Shown here piece by piece: positions 33,413 through 46,606 of a DNA stretch of 64,000 bases (positions are counted from its first letter, which is position 1; the number at the start of each line of letters is the position of its first letter). Source of the stretch: Sphagnum magellanicum (lineage: Eukaryota; Streptophyta; Sphagnopsida; Sphagnales; Sphagnaceae); the NCBI GenBank assembly GCA_021904315.1, contig CM038907.1, positions 31,317,223 to 31,381,222 on the forward strand. Reading direction: 5' to 3'. Made by a program: the position numbers and the translations under genes. The notes beneath the pieces are model-generated. The model made no database searches. It worked only from the letters and a program-made list of their open reading frames with translations, and was not told the origin of the DNA.

Positions 33413-34768
33413 TGTTTGAATACTACAAGAATATTACAAAGAAAGATCAAAACCTGATTTTGTGATCAAGCTTAAAGATCAATACATACAAATTGGCGAA
33501 CAACAATGTATTAAAGAAAAACTACAACTATAGTTAAAACACATATGTTTTCTAGACTATATTAAATGCATGTTTATCTTTTAACATCACCACTACGCTA
33601 CACATTGTAACTAGAGCATTGTAGCATATATTAGTTTAAAGTATGTTTCACATACATTTGTTAATCACATCGAAGAAAACATCCACACAAACTAAATACT
33701 AAACATTCGTCAAAAAACACCAACAAAGATGCATAAATGCATAACAACCTAGATCCCAAATCAAAGGAAAAATCATCACAAGCAGTGGGTGAAAGTCAAC
33801 CAACGGGTTGGTGTGAGCATAACTAAATATTAATCTAAACACCTATAAACTCAAATTTTCAGGAATTAATAATTAAACAATAATTCAAGTTTGACCACAT
33901 GAATTACTATTTAAACAAATGTTACCACATTCCTCCATATGGCATGCTTGATGATTTTCAGAAGCTCCCCATAACTGGAAATAGATAATGACAACATGCA
34001 CATAGGTAATTAGCTACAATGTTTATCTTCAAAGTTCTTGTGGCCCTACAAATTGCTTATAATCTTTCTATGTCTTTGTTTTGAATATCTATTTGTGTCT
34101 TTATGTTTCTTTATGTGTGTGCGTGTGTGTGTGTTTCTATGTGCCTATCTTTGCACTTTTCTGTTTGTTTGTTTGTGCTTGGAAAACATCAAAAACTTGA
34201 ACAAACCAAAAAGAGCATTCCCTCTCAAACCTCATGGAAGCAAAAACAAAGCAAGTATCATCACCACTTACAAGCAATCGAAAACGAAAAAGTTGCGAGA
34301 AGCTCATAATAGCAACAAACAATTCATGAGTATTTAAAATTCTTGTTTTAGTTCTTATTCCTACCACTAAAATGCTTCCTCTCCCTAGAAAAAATATCTG
34401 CGACAATCAAGAAAGACACCATGACACATAATGACACACACCAAACAAGTTTATCTTTTTATAATGATATTTAGTTCCAAAATGAGATATGAGAAAAGAG
34501 CTATTCAGAAATATGACAAGTTTCCCTTCAATTTCCAACAATGACAAGGAAAAAAACTTTTCATTTTCCATCACGCAACCCACCTCTTCTCGTGACAACG
34601 ACAATGACGACACCAACAACTCCCACCACCACCACAACAAGTGTCCTTTTCACTAAACCCCAAGCCTAAACCACATGTCTCGAAACTCTCCCCTCACCTA
34701 TTTCGAAGCAAAACACTAACCTCGAACCTAAGCAACATCGCCTAAACTTCTCTCCTCATTTAATTCTA
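33413..34768. other. AT-rich non-coding stretch
   Basis: Short GT-rich frame near 34100-34340 and minus-strand shadows; no motif. No LTR of the copia remnant could be matched to the other side. Confidence 0.5.
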
Positions 34769-34797
34769 CTAGTGTGAACCCAGTGCATAATGCACCC

Positions 34798-34800
<3 letters not shown>

Positions 34801-34831
<31 letters not shown>
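34801..34831. repeat. poly(C) tract, 31 bases
   Basis: Thirty-one consecutive C (possible assembly length uncertainty) lying next to the Helitron-like 3' hairpin. Such runs can form four-stranded structures on the G strand. Confidence 0.95.
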
Positions 34832-34832
<1 letters not shown>

Positions 34833-34913
34833 CCGTTACTTACTTCGGACCGAAAGCAACCTCTCCTCCTGCACGGTTGTTGTGAATGCTCCTGGAGCTG
34901 CTGGCCAGACGTC

Positions 34914-35346
34914 ATCCAAAAAAAGATAAAAAAAGAAGCAAATACGTAGCCTTAGATTTTTCCGAAAAAACAAATCCAAAAAAAAAGATAAAAAAAGAAG
35001 CAAATACGTAGCCTTAGATTTTTCCGAAAAAACAAATCCAAAAAAAAAGATAAAAAAAAGAAGCAAATACGTAGCCTTAGATTTTTCTGCCCATTTTTTA
35101 TTTTTTATTTTGTTTCTTCATTTTTGTTAATTTAAGAGAAGGGGAGAAAAATCCGAAAAAACAAATCCAAAAAAAAAAGATAAAAAAAGAAGCAAATACG
35201 TAGCCTTAGATTGTTCTGCCCATTTTTTATTTTTTATTTTTTAATCCAAAAAAAGATTAAAAAAAGAAACAAATACGTAGCCTTAGATTTTTCCGAAAAA
35301 ACAAATCCAAAAGAAAAAAGATAAAAAAAAGAAGCAAATACGTAGC
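34914..35346. repeat. 61-bp A-rich tandem array with 'aaatacgtagcc' core
   Basis: Six units share 'gaagcaaatacgtagcctta', 'gatttttccgaaaaaacaaat' and 'ccaaaaaaaagataaaaaa'. Between units 3-4 and 4-5 a spacer with 'ctgcccattttttatttttt' is inserted. The array makes up most of the Helitron-like element's interior. Confidence 0.88.
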
Positions 35347-35474
35347 AGAATCAGTCTCTGTGGCTGATTTCTGGGGGGTTGCAGAATCGGCATTACAGAG
35401 ACCGTTAACGGGTCGAAACGCCCTGTCACGGATGGACGGACGAATGAAGGGACTAAGTGAATTTATATGTAAGA

Positions 35475-38400
35475 TGTGGTCACAAGAATAATGTTATTTT
35501 CTATTTATTTTAAATAAATAAATGTCAAACTTTTTGTTTAAAATGTGTATCCCTTAACGTACCCATTTAAACGTGTGTTCACACCTAGAATTAAGTCTAT
35601 GTTAACAAATTAAAAATTTCAACCTATTTACACCTAATGTTATCACTAACATCTAATCCAACAAGGAATTTAACTTAAGCATGATTCACACATAATGTTA
35701 AGTCATTCCCTAGTAAAAAAAGATTATCGTCAATATAACCATTACAATTTTTTGAGATTAAACATCTAGTGGTAGGGTAGAATCGCCCATCATTGAACAT
35801 ATATTTATCATTAAACAATTTTTAATATTTTACTCATTCCTTAACCAAATTGAGCCATTTTTGTGTCATTGGATGGGCAAACTAAATGGTTACAAATGTT
35901 TTTTGAGTGTCAAAAGTAAAGGGGCAATGCACAAAACATAGGAAAAGGATAAATGATAATTTGCTTCATTTTTTTGAAAAAATAGTTCTAGACCTTAATC
36001 TTGTTCCAACTTCATGCCTTCTTCATTTTTAGTTCATTTTGAGGGATTGAAAACCTATTGGTGCACCAATTAAGGCTTTACAAAACTTCTTTGCATTCTA
36101 AAAGCAAAGATGCAACAATGAAAAATTATAAGTTCGAAATCCTAATCTATTTTAATTCACCCATCATCAAACACTAAGCCCCCTTACACTAAACACCCGC
36201 TAACTTTCACATTCCTTTACATAGGTGGAAGTGCTAGGTTGAAGACTATAAATGTTCTTTGAGCTTTAGAAGTAGAGGAAAAATGTGGATTCAACCACTT
36301 TTGAATTCATAAGTGTTCATTCATTAGCTTATTTACCCTAATAATCATGAAAGCTAGCCACACAAGAATGTTTGGACATTCACACATTAGGGCAATATTG
36401 CATGTTATAACCTTTCTTAGTGTTTAACAAAAACTACCATTCGCACCAAAACCATTGTTTTCTCCTTTTTTTTTTTTTTTTTTTTTTTTCGGGGTAAGTG
36501 GGAATGATGGTGTGATCGAACCTCACCATTATCTCCATGTTTGTAACATTGAGTTCTTTGACTTTTTTTGTTGGCTTTACATAAAATTGACTCAAAAGCC
36601 CAAAATTTAGGTTGAAGATTAGATTTAATGTTAGCTAGCACACACATTTAACACCAAGTTAACATATTTTCCAACTAAGATGTCACATCATTGCAATATT
36701 TTTTAACATTACATATGTGAATGCATCTTAAAATGAAGAAAATTTAACATTGAATTACCATAGACTCCTAGGTGTGAATCATGTTTGAAGGAGGCAAGCA
36801 AAGTTATTACAAAAATGTTAAACTAATGATACATTATAAATTAGTGGTGAAATAACATGACATGTTTGATGGTTTATGTGTGGTGGTCAACATGAAACTA
36901 AGGGAAAAAATGAACAAATAAAGTTGTGTATTGAAGTTCATTACAAAAAATAAAACATGTAAGCAATTGCATTACAACTAAACATGACAACCAAACTTCC
37001 CCACACTTTGTTTTGTTACAATTGCCCAAGTGCTTGAATTAGTTGTTGTTTTGTGCTTCAATTTGCTATTGCCACTCATTTGCCAACCATATTAGAGATT
37101 ATATTAGTGATATTGAAGATAATTATGCACATCAAGAACACACAAACATATTAATAGGTGAATTTCTCACCTTCCAATCTCAAACATGTTCATGATTGAA
37201 ATGAAATCATTACCAAACATGTTCATGATTGAAATGAAATCATTATCAAACATGTTATGTAAACATTGAATCTTTAAAACAATTGTAACAAACAATAAAA
37301 GAAAAAGGACATACCTATTCCAAAGTTATGAAGAGCATGTGGAACATACATGACAAGAGGGATTCAAATGTAGAAAGGAAAGAAGCAAGAAGTTGAAATA
37401 GTATCATTTGATTCCACTTGTGAAATTCAAAGCAAGAAACCTCACCAACGCAATTGGGAGTACCCACAAGTACTTGAATTCATACAAGTAAAACAAAATA
37501 TATATATTGTAAGGCTAAATAAAATAGACCCTATGACTAGTTTGAAACTACCACATCTACATGGTGCAAGATTACAAATATTTAAAATTCAAGTAGGTAT
37601 TCATCTCTATTGAAGAATGGCATGGCTTACAAAGAAAAGTTGGGGGTAATTTATGGGGATTTCATGAGGCTATTTGCTTACATCATTAGAACTAACCATA
37701 ACACAAAGTACTTGGGCTTGACACCCCAAGAGAAAAAAGCTTTGAGTTTCAATTGATTACAAAAAAGGTATGTATGAATTGATCATTTCATTTATGGGCA
37801 GTAGATCCATGTTAAAACCTCCTCAAACTTGTGATCTAATGGCACTAGATAACATTATCTACACGTCCTTTTAATAGTAACTCCACAACACAATTTAGAA
37901 AATGATAAAAAGACAAAGACTAGGAAGACCAAGAAGTCCCAAAATGTTCATTTGTTAAGAGGTATCAATGTGAAACAATGTGTTGTGGCAATATAATGTT
38001 CTCACTACCCTTTGTACCCCTAAGACAAAATGTGCCAAAGTCTACACCAACTTAAAAATTCGAGTGGCCCACATTCCACCAACTCATTTTTAAGGATGAC
38101 CTATATATTTGAACAATGATATTTTCATCACCACCAATCTAACTTTTAAAAAAAAAATTATTTGTGAAAATTATCATTAAAACCTTTTCCTATCCTTGGC
38201 AAAAGCAGTTTTGGGGAAATACATAGGTATCAAAAGGAAATCATATGGTGCTAACAATTGATGTTTTGGTGGAAGTTAAAATGGAACGAAAGAGGAGACA
38301 AGCTATTAGTGGCTTTAATTGACAAAATATACTTGATTATATTGATTGTTCATAGACTTGTGATAGTGTCCCAAATTTTTTTTTGAAATGTAATTGTATT

Positions 38401-40950
38401 GATAAGAACAAAAAAAGTACACACAGTTTGTAGATAGCAAGAACAAGCAACTTCATGAACACTCTAAAGCAAATAACAAACCTTGGACAAAGGCATTGGC
38501 TTAGATGTATTGCATTGGCATACAAGGTGCAAGGAAAATCCAAAAGAGAGAGAGTTCATCTAGATTTCAACTCTTATATATTGCATTTGATTTTTCATGT
38601 TAAGAAAGGCGTATGCCAAGAAGGATGATTGTATTGCTTACAAACATGTCCTATATCCGAAAAGTAAACTTTGTGATTGAATAGTGTAGGTCACATGCAT
38701 AAGAGAAACTTCCAAAATAACAACTTGAGTACCATAGAAAAAGTGATACAAAAATCAACAATAAACAAGGGGTATGGTTGAAGTCATTTTTGGACTTGTC
38801 AATGTCATGGGGATGTTGTTTGAGAAAGGCAATCCACAAAAACATCCTCCAACAAATTTACAGATTGATGTGCATAGGCAACACAAATCTATTTGACTAA
38901 TAATTATCAAAAGGCAGATGAATTGTGAATTTGAATAGTTAAGGTTCTAATTAAGACTCTACAATTTATTTTGCATTATAATTTAAACTTGAACTACATT
39001 TCCAATCAATTTCAATTGAGAGAATGTGATTTCATACTTGAGTTTCATTCACAACATGATGCTTATTTTGTGTTCGCATTAGATTTGAAGGTTTGCATGC
39101 CACAAGTTGTTGCATATTGTTACATCCAAATAACATGTTATGCAATATGTGGCAACATGTGATTATGTCAATGTCAGTTGCAAAATGAATCTCAATTTTT
39201 CCATATAAGTTTCAAATTTTACTTTTTTAGAATCTCAAATCATTTTCAACTATAGACCTACCTTTCTCATGCTTTGTATTTTATTGTAAAGTCTCTTCAA
39301 AATGTTATGTTTGCCTTCCCGATGTGGTGTCATAATCTAATACATTATGTAAGAACGTAATGAACTTTAAATAAAAAACACATAAATTCACTCAAAATAA
39401 ATGATGAATTGTGTAATCAAAGAAAAGGGCAAAGTCCTTGATGAAAAGTAAGAACTATAAATGATAGGTAAGTTTATCACAAATTTCCAATGAAAAACTT
39501 ATAATTTGTAAAAGGTTGATTTATTTTTAGTAAAGTCCACATGTAGTTCATTTTGAAACATCCAAGTAATATTGCCGTGGTCTTTTCATATTTGCAAACT
39601 TGAAGGTGATTAAACACAATGGGAACAAAGTTTCTACCTATTAACATGTTCTTAGAAAACATCCTACTTATATGAAGGAAGGTTGTTTGTTTGTTTGTTT
39701 GTTTTTGTCATGTTATGTTGAGATCTCCCAAACTAGGGGACTCTTGCCTATGTTATTGGTCCCACTAGAAAGCCCTCAACGAGTAGGTGTGCATGAAAGT
39801 GATCTTCTAATGTTTTGATGTGCATTGTGGGACCTATTTAATTTTGAATATTTTCATCACTAAATATTTAGTAAGATTTTATTTTTTTAAAATATGGAAA
39901 TTAGGGGTGCTTTCTTGGTACAATTGGAAAGCCTTGATGACTAGGGCTACACCCAAGTAGATTTGTATATTTTGGTCACCGCGTCAAACCTATTGTTTAG
40001 ATATTGCAATTTCAAAAAAACAATTCCTGGAAATCTGGTGACTTTGACATTTTTTTCTCAAAAAAATCCTTTGTATGTATGTACGATTCACACTGGATTT
40101 TTTTCCTATTGCCAAGTGGCCAAAAGAAACAACAAAAAAAGAAACAATGGGACTTGGTTCCACAAAGACCCATCAAGAGAGAGAGAGAAAAGACCATTAT
40201 CTCCATGGCAATCCTAAAGTAACTAGTGTGACCATGGCACCATTGAGCACATATTGTAACTTAATTTTACAAAGTATAATATGTTTGTGTGAGAAACCCA
40301 ATTTCACTAAAAAAATTTGGTTTCTAATTATTATTGCATTTCCAATGACAAAAAAGAACTCAAAAATTATGAACGATAATATTTGTTCAAACCAATCAAT
40401 GCCTTCTTGAACATGGATTTAAAAGTTATTTAAGAATTGCATTAAGTGAATGACTAGCACTTCCATGTTTGCATGCAAATGACATGCAAATGGTCAAGCA
40501 ACCCATTAATGGGTTACAACTTATGATCATATGAATGACTTTTTGATTCAATAGTAGTAGTCGGTATATTTGTGGATTCATAGCTAGAAAACGTTTTTCA
40601 GACTTTTGTCAAATGGCTCAAGTTTAGAGTTTTGCCCATCTTAAACATAAACATAACATGTAAACGTTTTTCAAGCTTTATGTGAGTCTTTAGACATTTG
40701 CAGTTTGAGAATTGTACAATCTTTGAATCGAAGGGGTTGTGTACACCAAAGTCATATATTCTAATGACAATGTGTTAATAATCAATGTTCAAGGATTCAT
40801 TAAAAAAATTCTCTTGAAAACATCACATTATTATGGACTAGGTAACCAACCAATGAGAGTGCACAAGTTACTGGACATAATCAATTTGTATGGGAGGACC
40901 AAGCCTACATGTCATGGGACATAGAAGAGTGTGAGTTATGAGGTTCAGTT
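35475..40950. other. AT-rich gene-poor stretch
   Basis: Nothing coding recognised. A T-run lies at 36464-36489, and a TTTG run lies near 39682-39706. The small frames have no motif and clash in all six frames. Confidence 0.5.
37181..37257. repeat. 33-bp tandem duplication
   Basis: 'caaacatgttcatgattgaa' plus 13 more bases is repeated directly at 37181 and 37214, with a partial third copy at 37247. Confidence 0.9.
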
Positions 40951-42300
40951 AGGGGCAAGAATGTGCAAAAATGAATTAGGAGGTACAAAAATGTCAAAAG
41001 GCAGCAGGATACATGATAATAACTGGGGAGCTTCCATCCAATGGTGCGCTGCCATGTTAGCAAGACACTCCCTACAATCGGCTGATGTTTGGGGATTCAT
41101 AAAAGCAGGCTCTTCAAAATGTCTTGAACTCTTTATTCCAAAGCAAGTTTGTAGCACTTGCAGGATGGCAAGAGAGGGTCTTTGAGGCACATCACAGACA
41201 TATATATATCCATCCAAACTTTGCTACATGCCAACTACTTCTTGGTCTAGTAGTAGATCTGGACTAATAAATCTCATGTGTCTTGTCAGATTATCTTTGT
41301 CAATACAACTCTCAATAGATCAAATTTCCACAATCTCCTCCATACAACAAACAGAAGCTCTCGGCCATCAACACAGGAATTGAGATGCAATTGACCCTAC
41401 TGTCCACTCCATGAGCATGTGTGGTTATCAAGGCAAAAACAGCTGGCTAGTTTCCCACAAGCTCGAAAGGAGATGGCAGGCACGGAATTCAAATGGTCTG
41501 ATTTGGTTTTGAGAGTCAGAAACTGACCAGAAAATTCTGCAGCAAGCTTCCATTGTCATGCAATTGGAGGAACAACACCAGCGTCAAGCATTCTTGTACA
41601 ACTGGCCAGCTTCTCTCTTCCACTTGAGAATGGTGTGCACTCCTGCAACAAAGTTATTTCCTTCACAATATAGTGAGGTAGAAGCCTGTGCTAACTAATA
41701 ATGCAGCAGGAACAATTCATGGGCGTGTTTGAAACAGAACAAATACATGATGGTTCCACTAAAGTTGTCTAAGAGAAACAAATAGAGCTCCTACAAAACC
41801 AATGAATTGAACATTTCCTCTTCCCCCTCCCCCTTCACCATTTACTTCAGAAAATTTACATTTCACATGTTTGTATAAACTACAAACCTCACTACCAATT
41901 ACAGAATCTGTTGGTCAGAAAAAAGGACCCATTATCCCTCTTGCCCAAAACTTCTGCTCAAAAAGCACATGCAAAGAGTTTGTCTATTGATATTTCATAG
42001 CCGTGAGAGTTTTTCCACACTCCCACTCTCTTTTTTGGTCATCTTTCACAAGGGGCCCACACCTGAATCACACAAATTGTACATACCAGAACTGTCTTCT
42101 TTCCACATGGAATCCACAAATTTTGGTTTCCAAAAATCACTTGATTCCCAATGTCAGTTGCCATCACATTCCTTTGAATCTTTGCCCAACTTTTGTTGCA
42201 CTTTGCCAGATCCTGAAAAACAGAAAAAGCCTCCCCAAGCTCATGTAGGCCTGCAACCTGTAATCTCTTTGGCTTTGTGGGATGATCTGTCCTCTGCTAG
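40951..42300 (-). other. presumed 3' flank/untranslated region of the 43-kb gene
   Basis: GC rises here compared with 35-40 kb. Small overlapping frames on both strands near 40930-41220 and 41970-42250 have no domain. Placed 3' of the minus-strand gene ending at 42301, it may be its 3' untranslated DNA. Confidence 0.35.
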
Positions 42301-43130
42301 CTATTGAGCTATACAAGGCACATCAAAATCAACAGGCTCATAATGTGCACCAGCATATAAATCCCCACCATGATCATCTAGGCCAGAAGACTCATGAGAC
42401 AATAAGGCCCGTTCAACTATTTGAGCTTATTGACTATGCCATGGCCTTTTGGGGGATTAAAGAAATCTCTGAAGTTTCAGAGCCCCTAAAAAGTGCAGAG
42501 CTAAGCACTGAGGAAACCCACAGACTGAGGTCGAACATTGCTGAAGAGGCAGCTGAAGATGTGGGTGAAGCTAACCCAGAGGAAGCTGGGAAGGCAGCTG
42601 AAGCCACACTCAAAGTGGCTATCAAGATGACCAGAGTCATGATTTACATTGGTGTAAAGGTCCTCAGTACTAGGACGAACATGAAGACTGCCACTGCTGG
42701 TGAGCTTTGCCCAATAGCGTGCAAAAAACTGTTCAGAAGGTGCAGTTTGTGCTCCTGCAGGAAGGAGATAAGCACGTGCAGCTTGTTCCACAAGTCGGTT
42801 CTTTATCGGAGGACGTGCTCCTCCACCTGGCCAGTGGGGGTCATCTTCCTCCAGTTCTCTCTCAGCACTTCTCGAGCTTTCTCTCTTCTGCTTGATTGGG
42901 CTGATGGGCCGGCTTGCTGGCATCAAGTCCCGTAGACTAGTATAACTGGAGAGCTGGTTATGAGTTTCTCTCTCACTGACAGAGAGCTCTGTATCTATGC
43001 TAAGTCTCTTCACTACTACTACTGACTCAGACCTCATCTCTGCCACTTGCAATGACCTGCGTTTGCAATGCTTCTGCCTTGCAAAAAAAGTCAAAAAGCT
43101 CCGAAGGCTAAATTTCATCAACTTTGGCAT
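42301..43130 (-). CDS. uncharacterised plant protein, probable two-exon gene
   Basis: I do not recognise the family with certainty. The first exon starts at the ATG at 43130 (A at -3) and has plant-protein texture: basic start MPKLMKFSLRSFLTFFARQK, then SSYTSLRDLMPASRP, an acidic stretch, and IKNRLVEQAARAYLLP, a phrase I have a sense of from short unnamed plant proteins. The frame runs on to 42501, but its last 50 residues are Phe/Ser/Cys-rich and look intronic. A good donor (AAT|GTAAAT) ends exon 1 at 42648. The best-looking last exon, 42390-42301, reads SSGLDDHGGDLYAGAHYEPV and ends FDVPCIAQ-stop. That model gives 190 residues. The acceptor (GAG|TCT) is weak and other joins are possible. 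Role and location in the cell are unknown. Confidence 0.55.
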
Positions 43131-44750
43131 TTTGGTTCACCAGACCTGCATCCACAGTGTAAGATTTATGTGAGCCAAGAAGCACCACATATACTACTAC
43201 CACACAAGTGTATGCAAACAAAAAGCTCACAAGCAAAAAGCTCTCATGTGGAACCTAACATGTAGATGCATTCCAAATCACATGAGCAAAATGAAAATGG
43301 AAACAAAATCAGAGATGGCAAGTCCACAAGAGTTTTGTTTTCTTGACAAATGAAGAAGGTATGTTTGCTGCAATGTGACCTAAAATTCCTGGAACATAAA
43401 AGAACCTCTCCCCATTGAGCCACCTCCATGACCTGCTGCTGCTGTGCTACATTCATACAAATACCTTGATCACTCAATTCAAAGACCCTTACTCATCTTC
43501 AGATTGCAGCAGAGCACACATTCATAGCCAAGCTCTCAAGGTTCAGAGAAAATTATCTGAAAAGTTTTCGATCAAACTGATTGTTGCCCAGGCATTGTGA
43601 GTTAGCATTACAAGAAAATGTCAGAGAGGGCCACTGCGACATATTCAGGCTCTGATAAGAGAAAAGTGACAAACGAGTGACGGACTACAGTACTAGTGCA
43701 AGCACAGAGACAAGAAGACAGTGCTCATGGCAAGCACAGACAAGAGGACAGTGCTCATTGGAAGCACAGAGCGGATCTCCTTACACTTTCCAGGACTACC
43801 GGAAAGCTTTCTGATGCTAATAGCCTGGAGGAGACAACCACTCCAAGAAGAAAATTTCAAGGACGTGAAAGTCTCTTGGGATTCCCACAGGACTTGGTGA
43901 ACCAGGTCTGCTCGTGATAAAAAAGAGGAATTGAAGGAGATTATTGGAGCAACAGGGAGGGGGTTTACCAGAATGTGAAGGAACCGGAAGCACAGCGCGG
44001 CGAGCAGTGGCTGTCACAGGAAGACGAGTTGCTCTTCCTTCTCATCTTTCAGGACCACGCATCGCTCAGTTCGCGATCCGGTTTCACCTTCCATCTCTTC
44101 CGGGGCCACACCTCCGACTCCGCAACCTCCTTCTCCTGTCATCCTTCTAGCTGACGACGATAACGACGACGACGACGATCACCTTCCTCTTCGTCTCACG
44201 CTAAGGTCGAGCTCCAAAACACTCTTTCTTCTCCAGACACGCTTTCTCCCTCTTTCTTCTTCTTCTTCTTCTTCCGCTGCCGCTTCCTTGTTCTCCTTCT
44301 TCTTCCTCTTTCAAACATCCGACTTCCGAGAAAAAGACTTCCTACTCCACGTCTTTGAACTACAATTCACGTCTCATAAAAGCTCCAAAATCGGATTCGA
44401 CACAGCGACACGCCAAGAGAGAAGAGAAAAGAAAAAAGAAACACCACCAGCACTACGACGACAAACGTGGAATTCCCGGAAACTAAAACCACAGAAAGCA
44501 AGCAGCAGAAGAAAAACCAAACCAATTTTTTTTTTTTAAATTCTAAAAAATCATGTTAACTTAATGAAGCTCCTGAAGACTCTCGAGAACTCGAAAGATT
44601 TCACGGAGCTACCAAGAAAAAAACTAACTAACTAAGAAAGTGAGCGTTCGCTCGCTCGCCCGCTCGCCGCAGCGAGAAAATGGATCGCAGCGCCGAAGCT
44701 CGTGACGCGTCTTCTCTCTCTCGTCTCTCTCGACACCCGCCTCGCACGCT
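43131..44750 (-). promoter_or_regulatory. presumed leader and promoter of the 43-kb gene
   Basis: Upstream of the ATG (reading leftward), a 'tgtggatgcag' acceptor-like site lies just before the start codon, suggesting a leader intron. GC- and CT-rich DNA runs from about 43930 to 44750, with GAC/CTT triplet runs and CGCTCG motifs. This is the only CpG-rich patch of the window and the likely start of transcription. A small 28-codon plus-strand frame at 44680 sits inside it but has no support. Confidence 0.4.
43698..43771. repeat. 30-bp minisatellite in the leader region
   Basis: Two and a half units of about 30 bp share 'gcaagcacagagacaagaag' and 'acagtgctcat', within the presumed leader of the 43-kb gene. 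Confidence 0.8.
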
Positions 44751-45125
44751 CCAATTACTGTGGTAAATAGTAAATACGAATTACCGACCAATCCGACTTA
44801 CCTACGGTGGTAAAGGAACGTACAAAAAGTATAAAAACAAAACTGGCTCAAGATTTTCTTTTTTACCTCATACGATCCAATTACTGCGGTAAATAGTAAG
44901 TACTAGTTACCGACCCACCTCGAACTTACTTACCGTAGTAGTAGTGCACGTACAGAAGTAAATAATTAAAAAAGCCACTCTGAAAATTTAACCTCACATG
45001 ACTCAATTATTACTGCGATAAAATACTATTCACACACCCATCCTGACTTACCACCGTGGTAATAATGAACGTAAAGTAGTGTAAAAACAAAAAAAACTCG
45101 CTGAAAATTTAACCCTTTTGGTTTA
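44751..45125. repeat. diverged 126-bp triplication upstream of the 43-kb gene
   Basis: Units start at 44751, 44877 and 45003. They share 'caattactg.ggtaaatagtaa', an 'acttacc..ggtggtaa' phrase, 'acgtacagaagta' and 'gaaaatttaacc'. The first two carry ACCGAC (44783-44788 and 44909-44914), the core of the plant DRE/CRT drought-cold element. The units lie just upstream of the GC-rich presumed promoter, so a regulatory role is possible. Confidence 0.75.
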
Positions 45126-45320
45126 TGAAGCATTTTCTTTTACCTAATGAGAATTCTTTTAATTATTCATTCTTTCTTCGAAGTATTGAGTTGGGGTTTT
45201 GAAGTATTTGGTTTTGGGGGTTTTTTTTTGGTTTTGGTTGGGTGGGGGGGGGCCATCGGTAGTTTTCTTTGTGTAGGGGAAGGCACCCGAGGGTGAAACA
45301 ACACCACATATTTTCAACCG

Positions 45321-45323
<3 letters not shown>

Positions 45324-45365
<42 letters not shown>
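45324..45365. repeat. poly(T) tract, 42 bases
   Basis: Forty-two consecutive T, which makes poly-Phe or poly-Lys shadow frames on the two strands. The length may be uncertain in the assembly. Confidence 0.95.
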
Positions 45366-45366
<1 letters not shown>

Positions 45367-46564
45367 TAGCATGGAAATTGAATCGTGGGGGAGAATCCGT
45401 TTGTTACCTTGTCGAACAAAAAATTGGCTGCGTATGGGATGGAGGATGGGGCTCCGGAGGAACGTGTAAGTCAATAGTTGATTAACTAAGGTCAGCAAGC
45501 AAGCAAATGAGGAAAAGGTGTGACGAATTTTGCACAAATTACACATAACTCTTGCAACATAAGGGACGAGCAAAGAGGTTTCGGCTTTCTTGCACATGAA
45601 GAAGTTGGACGACCGATTAAATTTACGGTACATTTGATACCATTTTATTTTTTTGAAGAAAAATGGGGGGTCACTTAAGTTCCTCAATTAGCAAACAAAA
45701 AACAAAAAAAAAGGAGAGATGAAGCATAGTGGTAGGCCCACTTTTGCAAGTGGGCCAAACCGGTGACGGCCATAGTGTGAAAAGGACCAAAGGACAAAGC
45801 GACTTTGCACCTAGGCTGCTGAAGACCGGAGGGGAGGGGAGGGGGTGGTCAAATAAATGGTGAGAATATAAATTTTTTTTTAAAAAATGGATTAAAATTG
45901 AAATTACATTATTCCGCGAAAAACAAAATTGGTAGGGTCGGAGTGAAACAGGATCCAGGGAATCGGGAGGGTGGCCCGGGAATCGAGGCGTAAGTAGGCG
46001 CGTGGGACCCGAGTATTTGACGGGCCACCATTCCTTTTTGCAATTCACAGGTCCACTTGCATTTCTAACTTTTTAAATTTTCTATATTTATTTTATTTTA
46101 TTGAAATTACCGACCATATGGATTTTTTTTTCCTTTTTAATTAAACTTTGCGGGGGGGGCAAGGGGGGGAGATCATCGGCCAATCCCCTTCAAAGGTTTA
46201 CACTAATCACAAAATTTGCTTTGTAAATATGCAAAATATGCTCCCATTATTATTAAATCTCACATAAACACTTCAAACTCAAAACCTTGTTGGTAGCTTT
46301 AATTTGTTTTGTGAAATTAAAAAAAGAAAAATTTAAAGATTTTTTGGAGTTTCTAATCACCATGTATATAGAGAAAAAAAACTATATTAAAAAATAAAAA
46401 AGTTTGCAAGCATGCTTAAATATTTTATTTTCATATCTTAATTATAACCAAATTTGGCTGAACGGTTATGGTGATTTATCAATGTTTTTGTTTTGCACAA
46501 AGTTTGCTGTTTTTTTTTTTTTGACAAAAAATTGGGTGGGAATTTTTGGGAAAATGTTGCTTTA

Positions 46565-46606
<42 letters not shown>

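Larger units (their letters stand above)
34769..35474 (-). mobile_element. candidate non-autonomous Helitron
   Basis: Read on the minus strand, the segment starts with TC (TCTTACATATAAATTC) right after an A, and ends in CTAG right before a T. That is the Helitron rule of insertion between A and T. Ten bases inside the CTAG end is a small palindrome, GTGCATTATGCAC (34783-34795), as expected for the Helitron 3' hairpin. No Rep/helicase gene is present. The interior holds a 31-base C run and a 61-bp tandem array. The stem is short, so copies elsewhere in the genome would be needed to prove the ends. Confidence 0.5.

Noticed and set aside
42282..42935. 217-codon plus-strand Ala/Glu-rich frame as a gene
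   Set aside because: It overlaps the better minus-strand model in a Ser/Ala-rich stretch; the acidic composition is what an antisense shadow of such codons gives. Not excluded without RNA.
44680..44766. 28-codon plus-strand frame starting in the CpG-rich patch
   Set aside because: Too short, no motif, and the strand opposes the better gene model; a downstream exon could not be found.
45163..45687. 174-codon minus-strand frame
   Set aside because: Runs through the 42-base T tract (poly-Lys) with no motif.
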